From positions 13,083,989 through 13,147,988 of the forward strand of contig JANAVB010016199.1 of the NCBI GenBank assembly GCA_029216955.1: a DNA stretch of 64,000 nucleotides. The letters are read 5' to 3'. Of the stretch, positions 24,936 to 36,084 are shown piece after piece (the stretch's first letter is position 1; every line of letters begins with the position of its first letter). Both the position numbers and the translations under genes were made by a program. Source of the stretch: Iris pallida. Taxonomy: Eukaryota; Streptophyta; Magnoliopsida; Asparagales; Iridaceae. A model generated the notes under the pieces. That model worked only from the letters and a program-made list of their open reading frames with translations, was not told the DNA's origin and did no database searches.

Positions 24936-26221
24936 TATTTTTATGGTGGCCCATGCAGGTCAGAGTCGTAACTATGCAATTTCGTAATAGTGCTCGACTT
25001 AGAGTACTAACTACGAGCCTACTATTAGGATATAGGTTATAGATTATGATAGGAGTACTCAATCACAGTTAGGACTTCTTGAGAGATTCCTGGGATGATC
25101 CTTGAGAATCTTGTTTTGAATGTCAATTCGAAATCCTTTCTTGTTTCTGTTCACCCTTGCTTCTTGTTATTGAATTTGATTTTGATGGATCATTGTTGAT
25201 TTTAATTTTCATATCGAGATGAATTTTATGGCCTGAGTTACGGTATCTTCTGATAACATATGTTGACTGAAATAAAAAGGAAGGTAAAATGTCTACTTGG
25301 TTATGGAGCCTAGAGTTTATTGCAGCTATATTAGCCTGCGTGGCGAGAACGTAGAGACCTGACTTCGGATATATATATATCTTGATTATGAGATTTGGAA
25401 TTTCTCGCAGCTATACTAGTCAGCGTAGCGATCCAAACGACATGATTATAGAGGTGCATACCCCAGTTATGGAATCTATTGTTTATCGCAACTTTTCTTA
25501 CTGGCATGGCGAGGATTCTGAGCATCATAATTTTGGACAGACGTATATGATTATCAGATTGTAGCTTGAGAAGGTTCCTAACATATCATCTCTATCATTT
25601 CACTTCTGTTATTGTAGATTATGTTCCATCATCAATTAGCTTAGGAGTAGGGGTACTTTCAGTTCTTTAGTACAGATCCTTGTAGAGTCTTATTTCATTA
25701 TAGGTTCTTCGTAGTGTGATGGCTTGGTGACTTGCAATTGGTCTGTGTCCTTGAGTATTAGTGTTAATAGTTTAGAGTATGGTTAGGAAGTAATTGTATA
25801 TGATTTTTGATAATTAAATATAGATGAGAACCCTAGAGTGATTAATAAGTGTCAAGGTATGAGTTGCACCAGGTACCAGAATAGGAGGAGTACCCTAGTA
25901 GCAAGAGCCAAAGTATCTCAAGTGTTATAGAGGTTTAGTCACCAATAATTTAGTGACTAGTTGGAGGAGAGACATGAGCAACCTAGTATAGGGGTACCAT
26001 CCAAGTATCATATAGAGGAGTTAGTGCCTTATGTAGACAGTGATAGGACTTGGGTAGACACCCTAGAGAGAGTATTCTAGATAGACGAATATATCAATAG
26101 GGTGCATGATTGCGGTGTATACCAGTGTTCATCGCAAGAAGAATGGTTAAGTAGTGTTAGGTGATAGAGAAACTGAGGCAGACAATAGAAGGTAGTATCC
26201 TATAAAGTGTAGTATAGTATC
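24936..26221 (+). other. Element A leader, non-coding
   Basis: It begins TATTTTTATGGTGGCCCAT, nearly the same as the start of element B's leader, so a candidate primer-binding site. No long ORF. Three diverged copies of an 82-84 bp unit start at 25301, 25385 and 25467, each around a GCAGCTATA...GCGTGGCGA core. It ends with GTATC (26217-26221), the target duplication of D. Confidence 0.6.
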
Positions 26222-27491
26222 TGTTAGGGTTATATACTAAAAGCATCACTTTTCTAATAACCTTATTTCCTTAAATTTTGAATGAGAATCATATGGGCAA
26301 ATGTTTGCATATTGTATTTGTTGCAAGTGTTAATGCAAATGTCTGATATTCTATATTGTAGATAATATGGTGTGTGGTGTCACACAGAAGATCATATTAT
26401 CAGTTCCCTATAGAATATATAAATAGTTCACAACCTAGATGGAATTAGACAATCTATTAGAAATGTTGTAGTATAATATGGTATTAGTCTATCTTGACTA
26501 TAGGTTTACACTAGTACACTTTATGTGTATTGAACAGGACCACTTGAGGTTGCTCTCTTTGTACTGACTACATAAGAGAACAAACACCTCTGTTATTATG
26601 GATGCTTGTGCTCTTAATCCAGATATAATAACAGACATATATATGCAGTGTGTATTACTTTGACTCATAAAAGAGTGAGATTCATTATGGGTCAACAATT
26701 TCTATGAATTGGGTAATAACATTGTATGTATGATGGACTGTTGATTATAAATGGAATCCATGTCCCGATATATCGGGTTGATGACGTCACCTTAAGGAGC
26801 TCATAAGGATTGTCATATAAATCCTGCAGGTGGATTATATCCGACATGACAAATAAAGTTGAGCGGTACTACTTACGGATAAAAGATGTTGAATCAATAT
26901 AGTTGTCAGTAACTTAATTTGATTGACGAACATTCGATATCTTAACATGGGGAGCCAAACGAGCATATAATAAAAGGAGCCCACAAACATAATTTGGGAT
27001 TAGGAAGGTAGTACAACAATAGCTCATTAGTGGACCGAGCTATTGTTAATGGGCCTGGATTGTGTTTTCGGGCTGAACACAGGATATTCAGATCTGTTAG
27101 GAGGCCTAACCCTAATTTCTCCTTATAGTCCCTGCCGTAGTATATATATATCCTCTATTATCTTGCCACCAAATTATTGATCAGAAATCTGAAGCTTTCT
27201 CTAAATTAATGATTCACGTAAGAAGAGAAAGAGAGGGCTGCCAAGGAGAAAAAAAGGTTGGAAGATCGTCGCCCACACGACGTCCAACTCGAGGAAGGAA
27301 TACGTACAGAAGATCTTGGGGTCATCCTCACGAAATTGCTCGGAACTACTTAACTTCTTCCTGCCACATGTATAATTCATAAACCCTAGTTTCTGCCTAT
27401 GAAGGGTTAGAATACGTATTAATTTTGTTTAACTTTCTATCAATCAATATGCACACCAAAGTAAGTGTCCTGGGAATCTCCAGTTCCATCA
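26222..27491 (+). repeat. Element D 5' LTR (1,270 bp)
   Basis: It starts TGTTAGGGTTATATAC and ends CAGTTCCATCA. It aligns along its whole length with 52293-53561 with scattered substitutions and small indels. Confidence 0.93.
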
Positions 27492-27493
27492 AT

Positions 27494-27507
27494 TGGTATC
27501 AGAGCCA
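27494..27507 (+). other. Element D primer-binding site (initiator tRNA-Met type)
   Basis: TGGTATCAGAGCCA, two bases after the 5' LTR end, is the standard plant PBS complementary to the 3' end of initiator tRNA-Met. Confidence 0.88.
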
Positions 27508-28635
27508 CTTTGGATCTACGTATTGATTGATACGTCCATGTTGTCCAATAAAACTTGCGTTATGTAATAGTCGATAGATGTAGATCTGTTCTAACTCGAT
27601 TTTGCAGACATCTTAGATCCAACTATTATGGTCCAATGCATGTTTTGTTTGTGATTGTTTTAAACCACGGACATGTCGTGGATGTTGTTGTTGTTCTGGA
27701 TGTAATTAAAATTATGAGGGTTGATCGTGCTTATAATTTTATTTTTCAATCTAGATTATGTGTGAACTCCTTTGGGAGGCATAGGAATGATGTAATCTTA
27801 ATTATTTTTGATCAATCGTGATAGCGGTGGTGGCTGTTTCTGACGCCGGACGAGATGCTGAAAAGATGACCATAATAGTTGAGGACGGAGCAGGAAAGAT
27901 GACCATAATAGTTGGATATTTTTCTCTTATTTGTTGTCATTTTGCTTTTTCTGATTATGCATGTTTATTATTGTGTGGATGTTTTTTTTGAAAAACTAAA
28001 CCTACATTAATAATGGACAACATGGACATAATATCAACTAGTAGAAAAACTCTCATTGTTAAATAACTAAGTGGAGAGGATATTTATTTAGTATAAATCC
28101 TATGGTCTCCATTACTGATTTGTAGGTGATGTAATTATACTTGCGCGTTGGCTTTAGTGCCTTCCTCCATATCGGGTGAGTATAATTATGGATCACCAGT
28201 ACAAACTTCCTTAGGGATAATTGTAGAAAATTACCTAGTATGTGTTCACTTCTCCATCTGAAGGAACTCATTACAAGGTAATGGACTTAGTATTAAGTAA
28301 TGGTATACACTTAGATACAAATAATGGTATCCTCCCCATCGGAGTCACTACTATTATTTTTATGACCAGAACAAGACCAACATATTAATTTTATTTGTCA
28401 TAAAGTTATGTTGACATGATAGTAAAATTAATAGGTAGTACCTACTTGAACAAAGTCGAATTTGTATATGTCCACAGTATCGTGGCATGCTAAATTCATG
28501 ATATTCAAGGTGTTAGTAAATTTCTTATTATTGTTTTGAGAGACAATATTTAATTAATTCAAAAAATTTTTGCCCTACATAATTTTTATTTATGTGATTC
28601 TCAGGATTTCAAAAAAGGGTTCTTTCAGTCCACTT
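27508..28635 (+). other. Element D leader, non-coding
   Basis: About 1.1 kb between PBS and gag with no supported ORF. A short near-repeat of AAAGATGACCATAATAGTTG occurs at about 27863 and 27897. Nothing else is recognised. Confidence 0.5.
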
Positions 28636-29430
28636 ATGGTGATTCATAAAGAAAATAAACTTACTGGACCTAATTATATTGACTGGAAACGTAATCTGGA
28701 CATTGTCTTGACTGCTGAGGAGTACAAATATGTACTTGTTAGGGAATGCCCACCTAAGCTTGATGCTAACTCTGATGAATAGGTCAAAGAGGCTTATAAG
28801 AAGTGAAAAAAGGTAGATGAGATGGCACGATGTTACATTCTGGCATCTATGTCAAATGTACTGCAACATCAGCATCAGGCCATGGCCACGGCTTATGACA
28901 TGATGTATAACCTCAAGGAACTCTTCGAACATCAGAGTAGAGCAGCTAGGCAGTTTGCTATGAAGTGTTTGATGAATACAAAAATGGATGAGTGTACACC
29001 AGTAAAGGATCATGTTCTCAAGATGATGGGTCATCTGAATGAGATAGAGATCCTTGGAGCTAAAATCGATGGAGAATCCCATGTCGATATCATTCTCGGG
29101 ACTCTGCCTAAAAGTTTTGACAATTTCTCCCTTAATTACAACATGAACAAAAATGTAGTATAGTTTGGCAGAACTTGTAAAAGAGCTACAGGATGCTGAA
29201 TCTCTATTTAGGCAGAGTGGTCATATTTTTATTTCTGAAAAGGCTTCTACTTCTAAGCTAAAAGGCGGTAAGAAGAAGAATAACATTCAGAAACATGCAA
29301 ACTCAACAAAGAAGGGCATGGGACCTCAAGGCGCTGTAAAAAAGCCGAAAGGCAAATGTTTCAAGTACAAAGGGTCAGGATATTGAAAGACTGACTGTGC
29401 ACTTCTCAAACAAGGAAACAAAGAAGGTAT
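28636..29430 (+). pseudogene. gag: Element D gag
   Basis: Copia-type Gag. It opens MVIHKENKLTGPNYIDWKRN, where the LTGPNYxxWK block is typical of plant copia gag, and continues with the UBN2-type core (AMATAYDMMYNLKELFEHQS, then VKDHVLKMMGHLNEIEILGA and LGTLPKSFDNF). The zinc knuckle is decayed: CFKYKGSGY, then a stop, then KTDC, with the second Cys and the His changed to Tyr. Stops near 28780, 28805 and 29161 and a frame change break the frame. Confidence 0.88.
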
Positions 29431-32400
29431 ATCTCATTTACTAGTAGTTGAAACATGTTTAGTGGTGTTATCTACTGGCACCTGGTGTGTAGATATAGGA
29501 GCCACTAATCATGTCTGTAATACATTGCAGGAGTTCTAGAAAACCAGGTGGCTCAGTGATGGAGAGATATGCTTGTTCATGGGTGACGCTACAAAAGTAG
29601 TGGTCATTGCATTAGGAGATGTTACTTTATCTTTTGGTAGAAATAAGTCTTTGACATTGAGAGATTGTCTTTATGCACCTTCACTTAGAAGGAATTTAAT
29701 TTCTGTTTCTATGTTAGTTAAGGATGTATATTCAGTTTATTTTAATGAAAATATTGTTATTAGAAAGAATAAACATTTTATCTGTTCTGGTACATTAGTT
29801 GATAATCTGTATGTCATTAATCTTGTTTCTCCCACAATGCAACTTATGGAAATGAATAATATGTCATCTAACTTAAATAAGAGAAAGAAACTTTCTTGTA
29901 TGAACCAAACATATCTTTGGCACTTGCGATTGGGGCATATTAACCTAAGAAGGATTCAAAGACTGGTTGAAGATGGACCTTTGAGTTCATTGGAAGTGGA
30001 GGCACTACTAGTCTGTGAATCCTGCTTGGAAGGTAAAATGACCAAAAGGCCATTTACGGCAAAGGGGTATAGGGCCAAAGATGTGTTAGAATTGGTTCAT
30101 TCTGATTTGTGTGGACCCATGACTATCCAAGATAGAGGTGTCTTTGAATATTTTGTCACATTTATTGACGATTATTAAAGGTATGAATATATTTATTTGA
30201 TGTGCCATAGGTCTGAGTACTTTGAGAAATTCAAAGAGTACAAGGCTGAAACGAAGAAACGTCATGAAAAATGTATCAAGTCATTACGATCAGATCGTGG
30301 TGGTGAGTACCTCTTTGGAGAGTTTAGGGATTATTTATCAGAATCTGGGATTACATCCCAATTGACTACACCTGGAATGCTCCAGCAGAATGGTGTAGCC
30401 AAAAGAAAGAATAGAACTCTTATGGAGATGGTTAGATAAATGATGAGTTATTCGAATTTACCAGATTCGTTTTGGAGATATGCCTTAGAGACTGCAGCTT
30501 ATATTTTGAACTTGGTTCCTTCTAAGTCAGTACCTCTTACTCCCACAGAGTTATAGATTGGGCGTAAGCCTAGTCTGAAACATGTTCGAATTTGGGGTAG
30601 TCCAGCACATGTGCTGAATGGGAAAGCAGATAAGTAGGAATCTCGTACAGAAGTACGCTTGTTTGTAGGCTATCCAAGAGAAACGAAATGAGGTTTATTT
30701 TATAGTCCTAAGGATCAGAAGGTCATTGCTAGCACCAATGCCCGATTCTTAGAGAAAGACTATGTGATGAACCATAAACCCACAAGTAGAGTTATTCTGG
30801 AAGAACTGAGAGGTGAGACACCAAGTACTTCAGTACCAACAGTACAAGAGGATGAACCATAATTAACTGTACAACGTGTCAAAAATGTTATACCACAACC
30901 GATAGTGCCTCGTCGTAGTGGGAGGGTTGTGATACAACCTGATAGATATATGTTCTTGGAAGAGTCGTCAGACGTCGTCCCTGAGGAACAAGATTTTGAT
31001 TCCTATACCTACAACGAAGCACTCCAAGATAAAGATGTAGAGTCTTGGCAAAAAGCAATAATATCTGAAATAAAATCTATAGATTCCAATCAGGTCTGGG
31101 AGCTTGTAGAACCACCCGTTGGTGTAAAAGTCATTAGATGCAAGTGGGTCTATAAGAGAAAAAGAGGATCAGAAGGTAAGGTTGAAACCTTTAAAGCTTG
31201 GCTTGTTGCAAAAGGTTTTACTCAAAGAGAGGGTATCGATTATGAGGAAACCTTTTCTCCAGTAGCCATGCTTAAGTCGATCCAGATTCTTTTATCTATT
31301 GTAGCTCATCTCGATTATGAGATTTGGCAAATAGATGTCAAGATAGCTTTCTTAATAGAAGTCTTGAGGAAGATATCTATATGAAGCAACTAGACGGTTT
31401 CATTGAAAAGGGCCAAGAACATCTTGTTTGTAAGCTCAAAATGTCCATTTATGGACTTAAGCAAGCTTCCAGATCTTGGAATATATGTTTTGATCAGGTG
31501 ATAAAATCCTCTGGATTTGATCAATGTCAGGATGAATCATGTGTATACAGAAAGTATGACGGAAACGTGGTGGTGTTCCTAGTACTTTATGTGGATGACA
31601 TCTTGCTCATTGGAAACAATGTAAAGGTGTTATCTGATGTAAGGGTATGGTTATCCAAACAGTTTGATATGAAGGACAAGGAAGAAGTAGGTCACATCCT
31701 TGGGATCAAAGTTCTACGAGATCGCAAGAAAAGGATGTTGGGCTTATCCCAAGCTTCCTATATCGATATTGTACTAACTCGTTTTAGTATGCAAAATTAT
31801 AGGAAAGGTTTCTTACCTTTTAGACATGGAATTGCTCTATCAAAGGAGCAGTGTCCGAGGACACCTAAAGAGATAGAGAACATGAAAGCAGTTTCTTATG
31901 CTTCAGCAGTAGAAAGATTAATGTATGCAATGCTATGTCCGAGACCAGACATCTACTTTGCCATAGGCATGGTCAGCAGATATCAGTCTAACCCAAGACA
32001 AGAGCACTTGACTGCCGTAAAGCATATTTTGAAGTACCTGAAAAGGACTAACGAGTATATGCTAGTTTACCAGGCAGATAGTTTAGTTCCCTTGGGGTAT
32101 ACAGACTCAAATTTTCAGTCAGATAGAGATTCTAGGAAATCTACCTTAGGTTATGTGTTTACTTTGGGAGGTGGAGCCATTGTGTGGAGGAGTATCAAAC
32201 AAAAATGTATTGCTGATTCTACCATGGAAGCCGAGTATGTGGCAGCCTCTGCGGCAGCCAAAGAAGTGGTTTGGCTCAGAAATTTCTGTTGGACTTGGAT
32301 GTGGTACCTAGTTTGCCTAAGTCTATTACACTTTATTATGATAATAGTGGTGCAATTGCAAACTCGAAGGAACTACGAGCCCATAAGACAGGTAAACACA

Positions 32401-32554
32401 TTGAGCGCAAGTACCACCTGATAAGAGATTTTATAAAGAAAGAAAAAGTTGTTGTGATCAAGATAGCATCAGCCGACAACCTAGATGATCCCTTTACAAA
32501 GAGCCTACCAGCTAAGGCTTTTGATAGTCATGTTGAGGGAATGGGAGTCAGATG
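29431..32554 (+). pseudogene. pol: Element D pol: protease, integrase, RT, RNase H
   Basis: Protease site decayed to VDIGATNHV (about 29493; the catalytic DSG is now DIG). GAG-pre-integrase LWHLRLGHINLRRIQ; integrase finger end CESCLEGKMTKRPF; core blocks ELVHSDLCGPM, SLRSDRGGEYL and QNGVAKRKNRTLMEMVR; RT from WELVEPPVGVKVIRCKWVYK to the catalytic LYVDDILLIGN (about 31590); RNase H with GYTDSNFQSDRDSRKSTLGY and TMEAEYVAAS. In-frame stops lie near 30177, 30436, 30555 and 30637, with a frame change near 31330 and another near 32270. Element E is inserted a few codons before the natural end: the last codons and stop lie at 52212-52230. Confidence 0.93.
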
Positions 32555-33607
32555 TGTATGAACGAAGTCGTAAATCAGAATACACTAGAAGAGTGGTGAA
32601 TAGAGTAGGCAGCGAAATATTGCTAATTAAAAACTTGTTAGCAGTAAGATCACAAAATTAAATCAATAATCTTAAAATAATAAGTGTAAAAGAAATGAGA
32701 TCAGAAGGCAAACGCAAACACAGCGATGTATACTGGTTTCCCTCTTGTGAGGACTAGTCCAGTCGGAAGAACTCTAGCTTCCAGTTGAATCTACTATTGG
32801 AAAATCCTGCAAGTTTTCATACGAAGTCTTTGCAACTTCTACAGACGCGAGCTTTGATACGAAGAACTCGACCAACTTCAATTTTGAAGAGTCTTTCTTC
32901 AATCAAGCCTCTGATTACAATTTCTCTGAAATCTTCTAGACCGCACCGTACCGGCAAATTGACTAGAGAATTATAACTGCTTGGGATTTAAAAATAAAAG
33001 CTTTTTAGAACTCTTTAGAATAGAAACGTAAGCTTAGAGGAGAAGAGATGAAACTCAATTGAGTGATTAAAATGATCAGAATTCTTTTCTATTTATAGTT
33101 TTTCCAAAGGCAGAACTCTGACAGAATTCGGGTAGAATTCGGACAGAACTCTATGAAAAAAATCTGCAACTGAAGGGAGACCAAGTTTTCAAATGTTCGA
33201 AAATCAAACGGTCACTAACCGAACTTTGGCCGAACTCGGGCCGAGTTCTGTCAGGGTTGGTCACGGTTTTTCAAAAAATGATTTTTGAGCTTTTTGAAAT
33301 CCTTCAGAAGCTTTTGTAAATAAGGGATATTTTTTAAAACACAGGTCATTTTTGAAAACGATTTTGGATAGCCTATTTGCCAGTATGACTCGATGTACGG
33401 CGTATTTCTAGACTCAATAAAAGTGAAAAATACATTACATAAAGAAATACAGACTCAGTGACAAATACAGCTTTGGTCTTGAACTGAGTATATATCCGAT
33501 CTTGATCAGTGTCCAAGTATCCAAAATATCTTAGTAAATATCCGTATATCGAGACAGAGTTTGATCAATTATTAAAATCAGGTTTGACCATGACCAATGG
33601 GCCAACA
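32555..33607 (-). repeat. Element E 3' LTR (1,053 bp)
   Basis: Minus strand TGTTGGCCCATTGGTC (33607) to GTTCATACA (32555); it matches 51160-52206. A minus-strand TATA-like AACTATAAAT sits at about 33100-33091. GAACTC/GAGTTC-type words (cGAACTcgGgc) recur in U3-like sequence near 33210-33260. Confidence 0.93.
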
Positions 33608-33626
33608 ATCTCCCCTATTTTGATAA
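33608..33626 (-). other. Element E polypurine tract
   Basis: Minus strand ATCAAAATAGGGGAGAT abuts the 3' LTR start (TGTTGG). This exact style of junction is a hallmark of SIRE/Maximus elements. Confidence 0.85.
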
Positions 33627-34170
33627 TTGACAAACCTTGACGGATATAACATCTTTGGTCTTTATTAAAATGAATTGTACCAAAAAAGTTGTTCCTGTAG
33701 ATTGTTCATATCATGTATACTTACAAGAGATGATGTTAGATCTTATTTCTCCCCCGTTGTCACTTAACAAAATATTTGTAAAAGAGAAAGCTCCCCCGTA
33801 ATATATGCATAAGCAACAATCAGTGAAGAAACATAACAAAAAGATATATGAAATATGTAGCACAGGCAGTTTGATATTATTCACAGGCATAGTATAAATG
33901 TCACAAACAGTAAAGAAATATGACAAACAGAAATATGGAAGAATAATAAATAAAAGATATGCTAAATAAAACTGAACTGATATAAATCTCTAAATTAGAG
34001 AATAGAAAATGATGTTTAACAGACAAACATCACAGAAAATGTCACCAAATGTTCTAAAACTAGCAAAAATAAAAATACTGATACTAGCTTGGAATGTCGG
34101 AGCATTCCCAAGTAAACAAAGACAATAAAAACAGTCTCAATAGTACGTCAACTAGACAAGAATGTCTAAA
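33627..34170. other. Element E 3' non-coding spacer
   Basis: AT-rich sequence between the extra ORF and the polypurine tract, with two repeats of TCTCCCCC/CTCCCCCGT (33748 and 33790) that are purine runs on the element's sense strand. No ORF is supported. Confidence 0.5.
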
Positions 34171-35444
34171 TCATATATCATCCTCATCGTTATCATCCTC
34201 ATCATTTGCAGTAGTCCCAGCACGACCACCATGTCCAGAAGGACCAACTCCAGATGTGCCAGCTCCAGAGGTGTGTGGAGTAGCACCCGAACCACGGTAC
34301 CAATCATAAGTATTTTCTGGCTGGAATAGAGAGTGTAATGCCTCATCCAAAATGCGGTAACCAGATACAGCAGGGTCTCTAGGAAAAGAACTGGCAAAAT
34401 GACCAGTCTGTGCAAATCTGAGGTCAGCAAACGAGTTGGCAATAGACTTGAACCGAGTCACATCACGAAACTCATATTCCCTGGAAGTGTCAACAAAGAA
34501 CGTCTGTATGTCCGAGAGGTGCTGATGGATACCCTCAAAAGTCATAGGGTATGGCTGAGGAAGAACAGGGGCAGTAGGAGCAGGAGCAGGAGGTGCAGGA
34601 GCAGCGGCAGTGCTACGACGTGAAAGCTGAAGATACTTGGGTTCAGGGTCCAGAGCACAAGTGGATAAATCGATATCAAAATGCTGAAAGATGTGAGGGA
34701 TAAATATCATATAGGAGAGATTGCGGTCTCTTCCGCGACATCTTCCCATCATCTGGATGATAGTCTTAAGGACAGAAAAAGGAATTCCCGTAAGAATGTG
34801 ATAGAGGAAAGATAGCTCAAGTGCAGTGACATCATCTTTCGAAGTAGATTTTGGAAGAATAATGGAATAGATGATGCGATGTAACTCATAGTTAAAAAAG
34901 TTCAAGTTATTGGCCTTGAATTTTCTAGGACGAGCACGTGCTGGCGCACAAAGCTCATTCTTGAAACTAACAAGAGCGTGCCCTCGAGAAAGTCGAAGTC
35001 GGTGATGTCATCGAGCGGGGCACCTTCATTTCAAATACCAAGGATTTTTGCTAGCAACACATCATCGAACTCGATATCGATCCCGCCAACACGAGTTCTT
35101 ACAGTAAATGTGTCTAACACGAAGTTACAGTAAAATAGTCGAAGGGCATTAGTGGCTATATGAAATTTATGGGTAACGAGACGATGTTACCCTAATGCCT
35201 CAAACAAGGGACAATAATCGGGAAACATAGTCCATTTGATCGGAGTCCCGGTGCATATGTGACGCATGGCAAAATCGGCAAACCATAGCAATGCTTGGTC
35301 ATGAGTTTTGAAGTAGAACTCATCAGACACGTCGTCACCCGATTTGACCGAAGAAAAGAGGGAATCCGTATTCGGATCTGAAGATGATGTCTCTTCACTG
35401 GTATTAGTCTTCTTCCTCTTGGAAGGATTGAATCCCTTAGGCAT
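34171..35444 (-). pseudogene. Element E third ORF, downstream of pol (env-like position)
   Basis: Two open pieces on the element sense strand: 35444-35187 (MPKGFNPSKRKKTNTSEETS, then a globular stretch with TPIKWTMFPDYCPLF) and 34905-34171 (NFFNYELHRIIYSIILPKS, LSFLYHILTGIPFSVLKTII, a Pro/Ala-rich linker PAPPAPAPTAP, a C-terminal Asp/Glu tail). About 280 bp between them is frame-broken but still codes recognisably (GGIDIEFDDVLLAKILGI). The position matches the extra, sometimes called env-like, ORF of SIRE elements. The residue pattern also recalls the 'putative plant transposon protein' domain found in other plant LTR elements. I see no signal peptide or clear transmembrane segment. The label is position plus resemblance, not a search result. 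Confidence 0.55.
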
Positions 35445-36084
35445 TCTTTCCCAAAACTAGATGATCTAATAAAATTGAAAGTAGAAGAAAGGAGTTATAC
35501 CTTCTAAAATTTAAGTATGTTGTAGAGTGATGAAATCTCTGCACGAATCCAAAGTTTGGATTGATTTCTTCACGTAGATTGGAAGCAATAAGGTGGAGAA
35601 GAACTAGGGTTTGGGGGACTTCGGGCAGCTGTTGCTGCTATTTTGAGGTGATTTGGAAGAGATAAAGAGGAGGGGGCCTCGGGTTCTGGCTTAAAAGAGC
35701 ACAACACCAACAGAACTCTGGCCGAAGTCGGACCGAACTCGGGCCGAATTCGCCTAGGGTTCTCCTGGGTTTTAAAAAAAATTTGGGCCACATCCTTTTC
35801 ATCAATACATTTCAAATATTTAATTCAAAGTTTAGTAATTTTAAACTTCAAATAATATAATTAATATTATTTTATAAATTAAATTTCATTACTCAACGTC
35901 TGTTTCAGATTAGTTGTAGGAGTGCTGTCCCAGCTAACGGGACTTCACCGGGGAACAATTAAGTACCACTTTGCTTCGACCGTAGTCGTGGTGACAGACA
36001 GACTCTTTGTAGGCTTCTATCAAAAATATTTATTGAGTATTAAAAAATTAATTAATAAAACAAAATTAATTAATATTATTGACA
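35445..36084. other. Element E spacer between pol and third ORF
   Basis: About 640 bp without a supported gene; 35575-35815 is open on the minus strand but low in information. It contains a GAACTCTGGCCGAAGTCGGA-like repeat resembling words in the E LTR (about 33220). Confidence 0.45.

Noticed and set aside
27494..27507. tRNA-Met gene suggested by TGGTATCAGAGC (also 51146 and 63165)
   Set aside because: Only the 3'-complement is present and each sits just after an LTR; no cloverleaf can be drawn. These are primer-binding sites.
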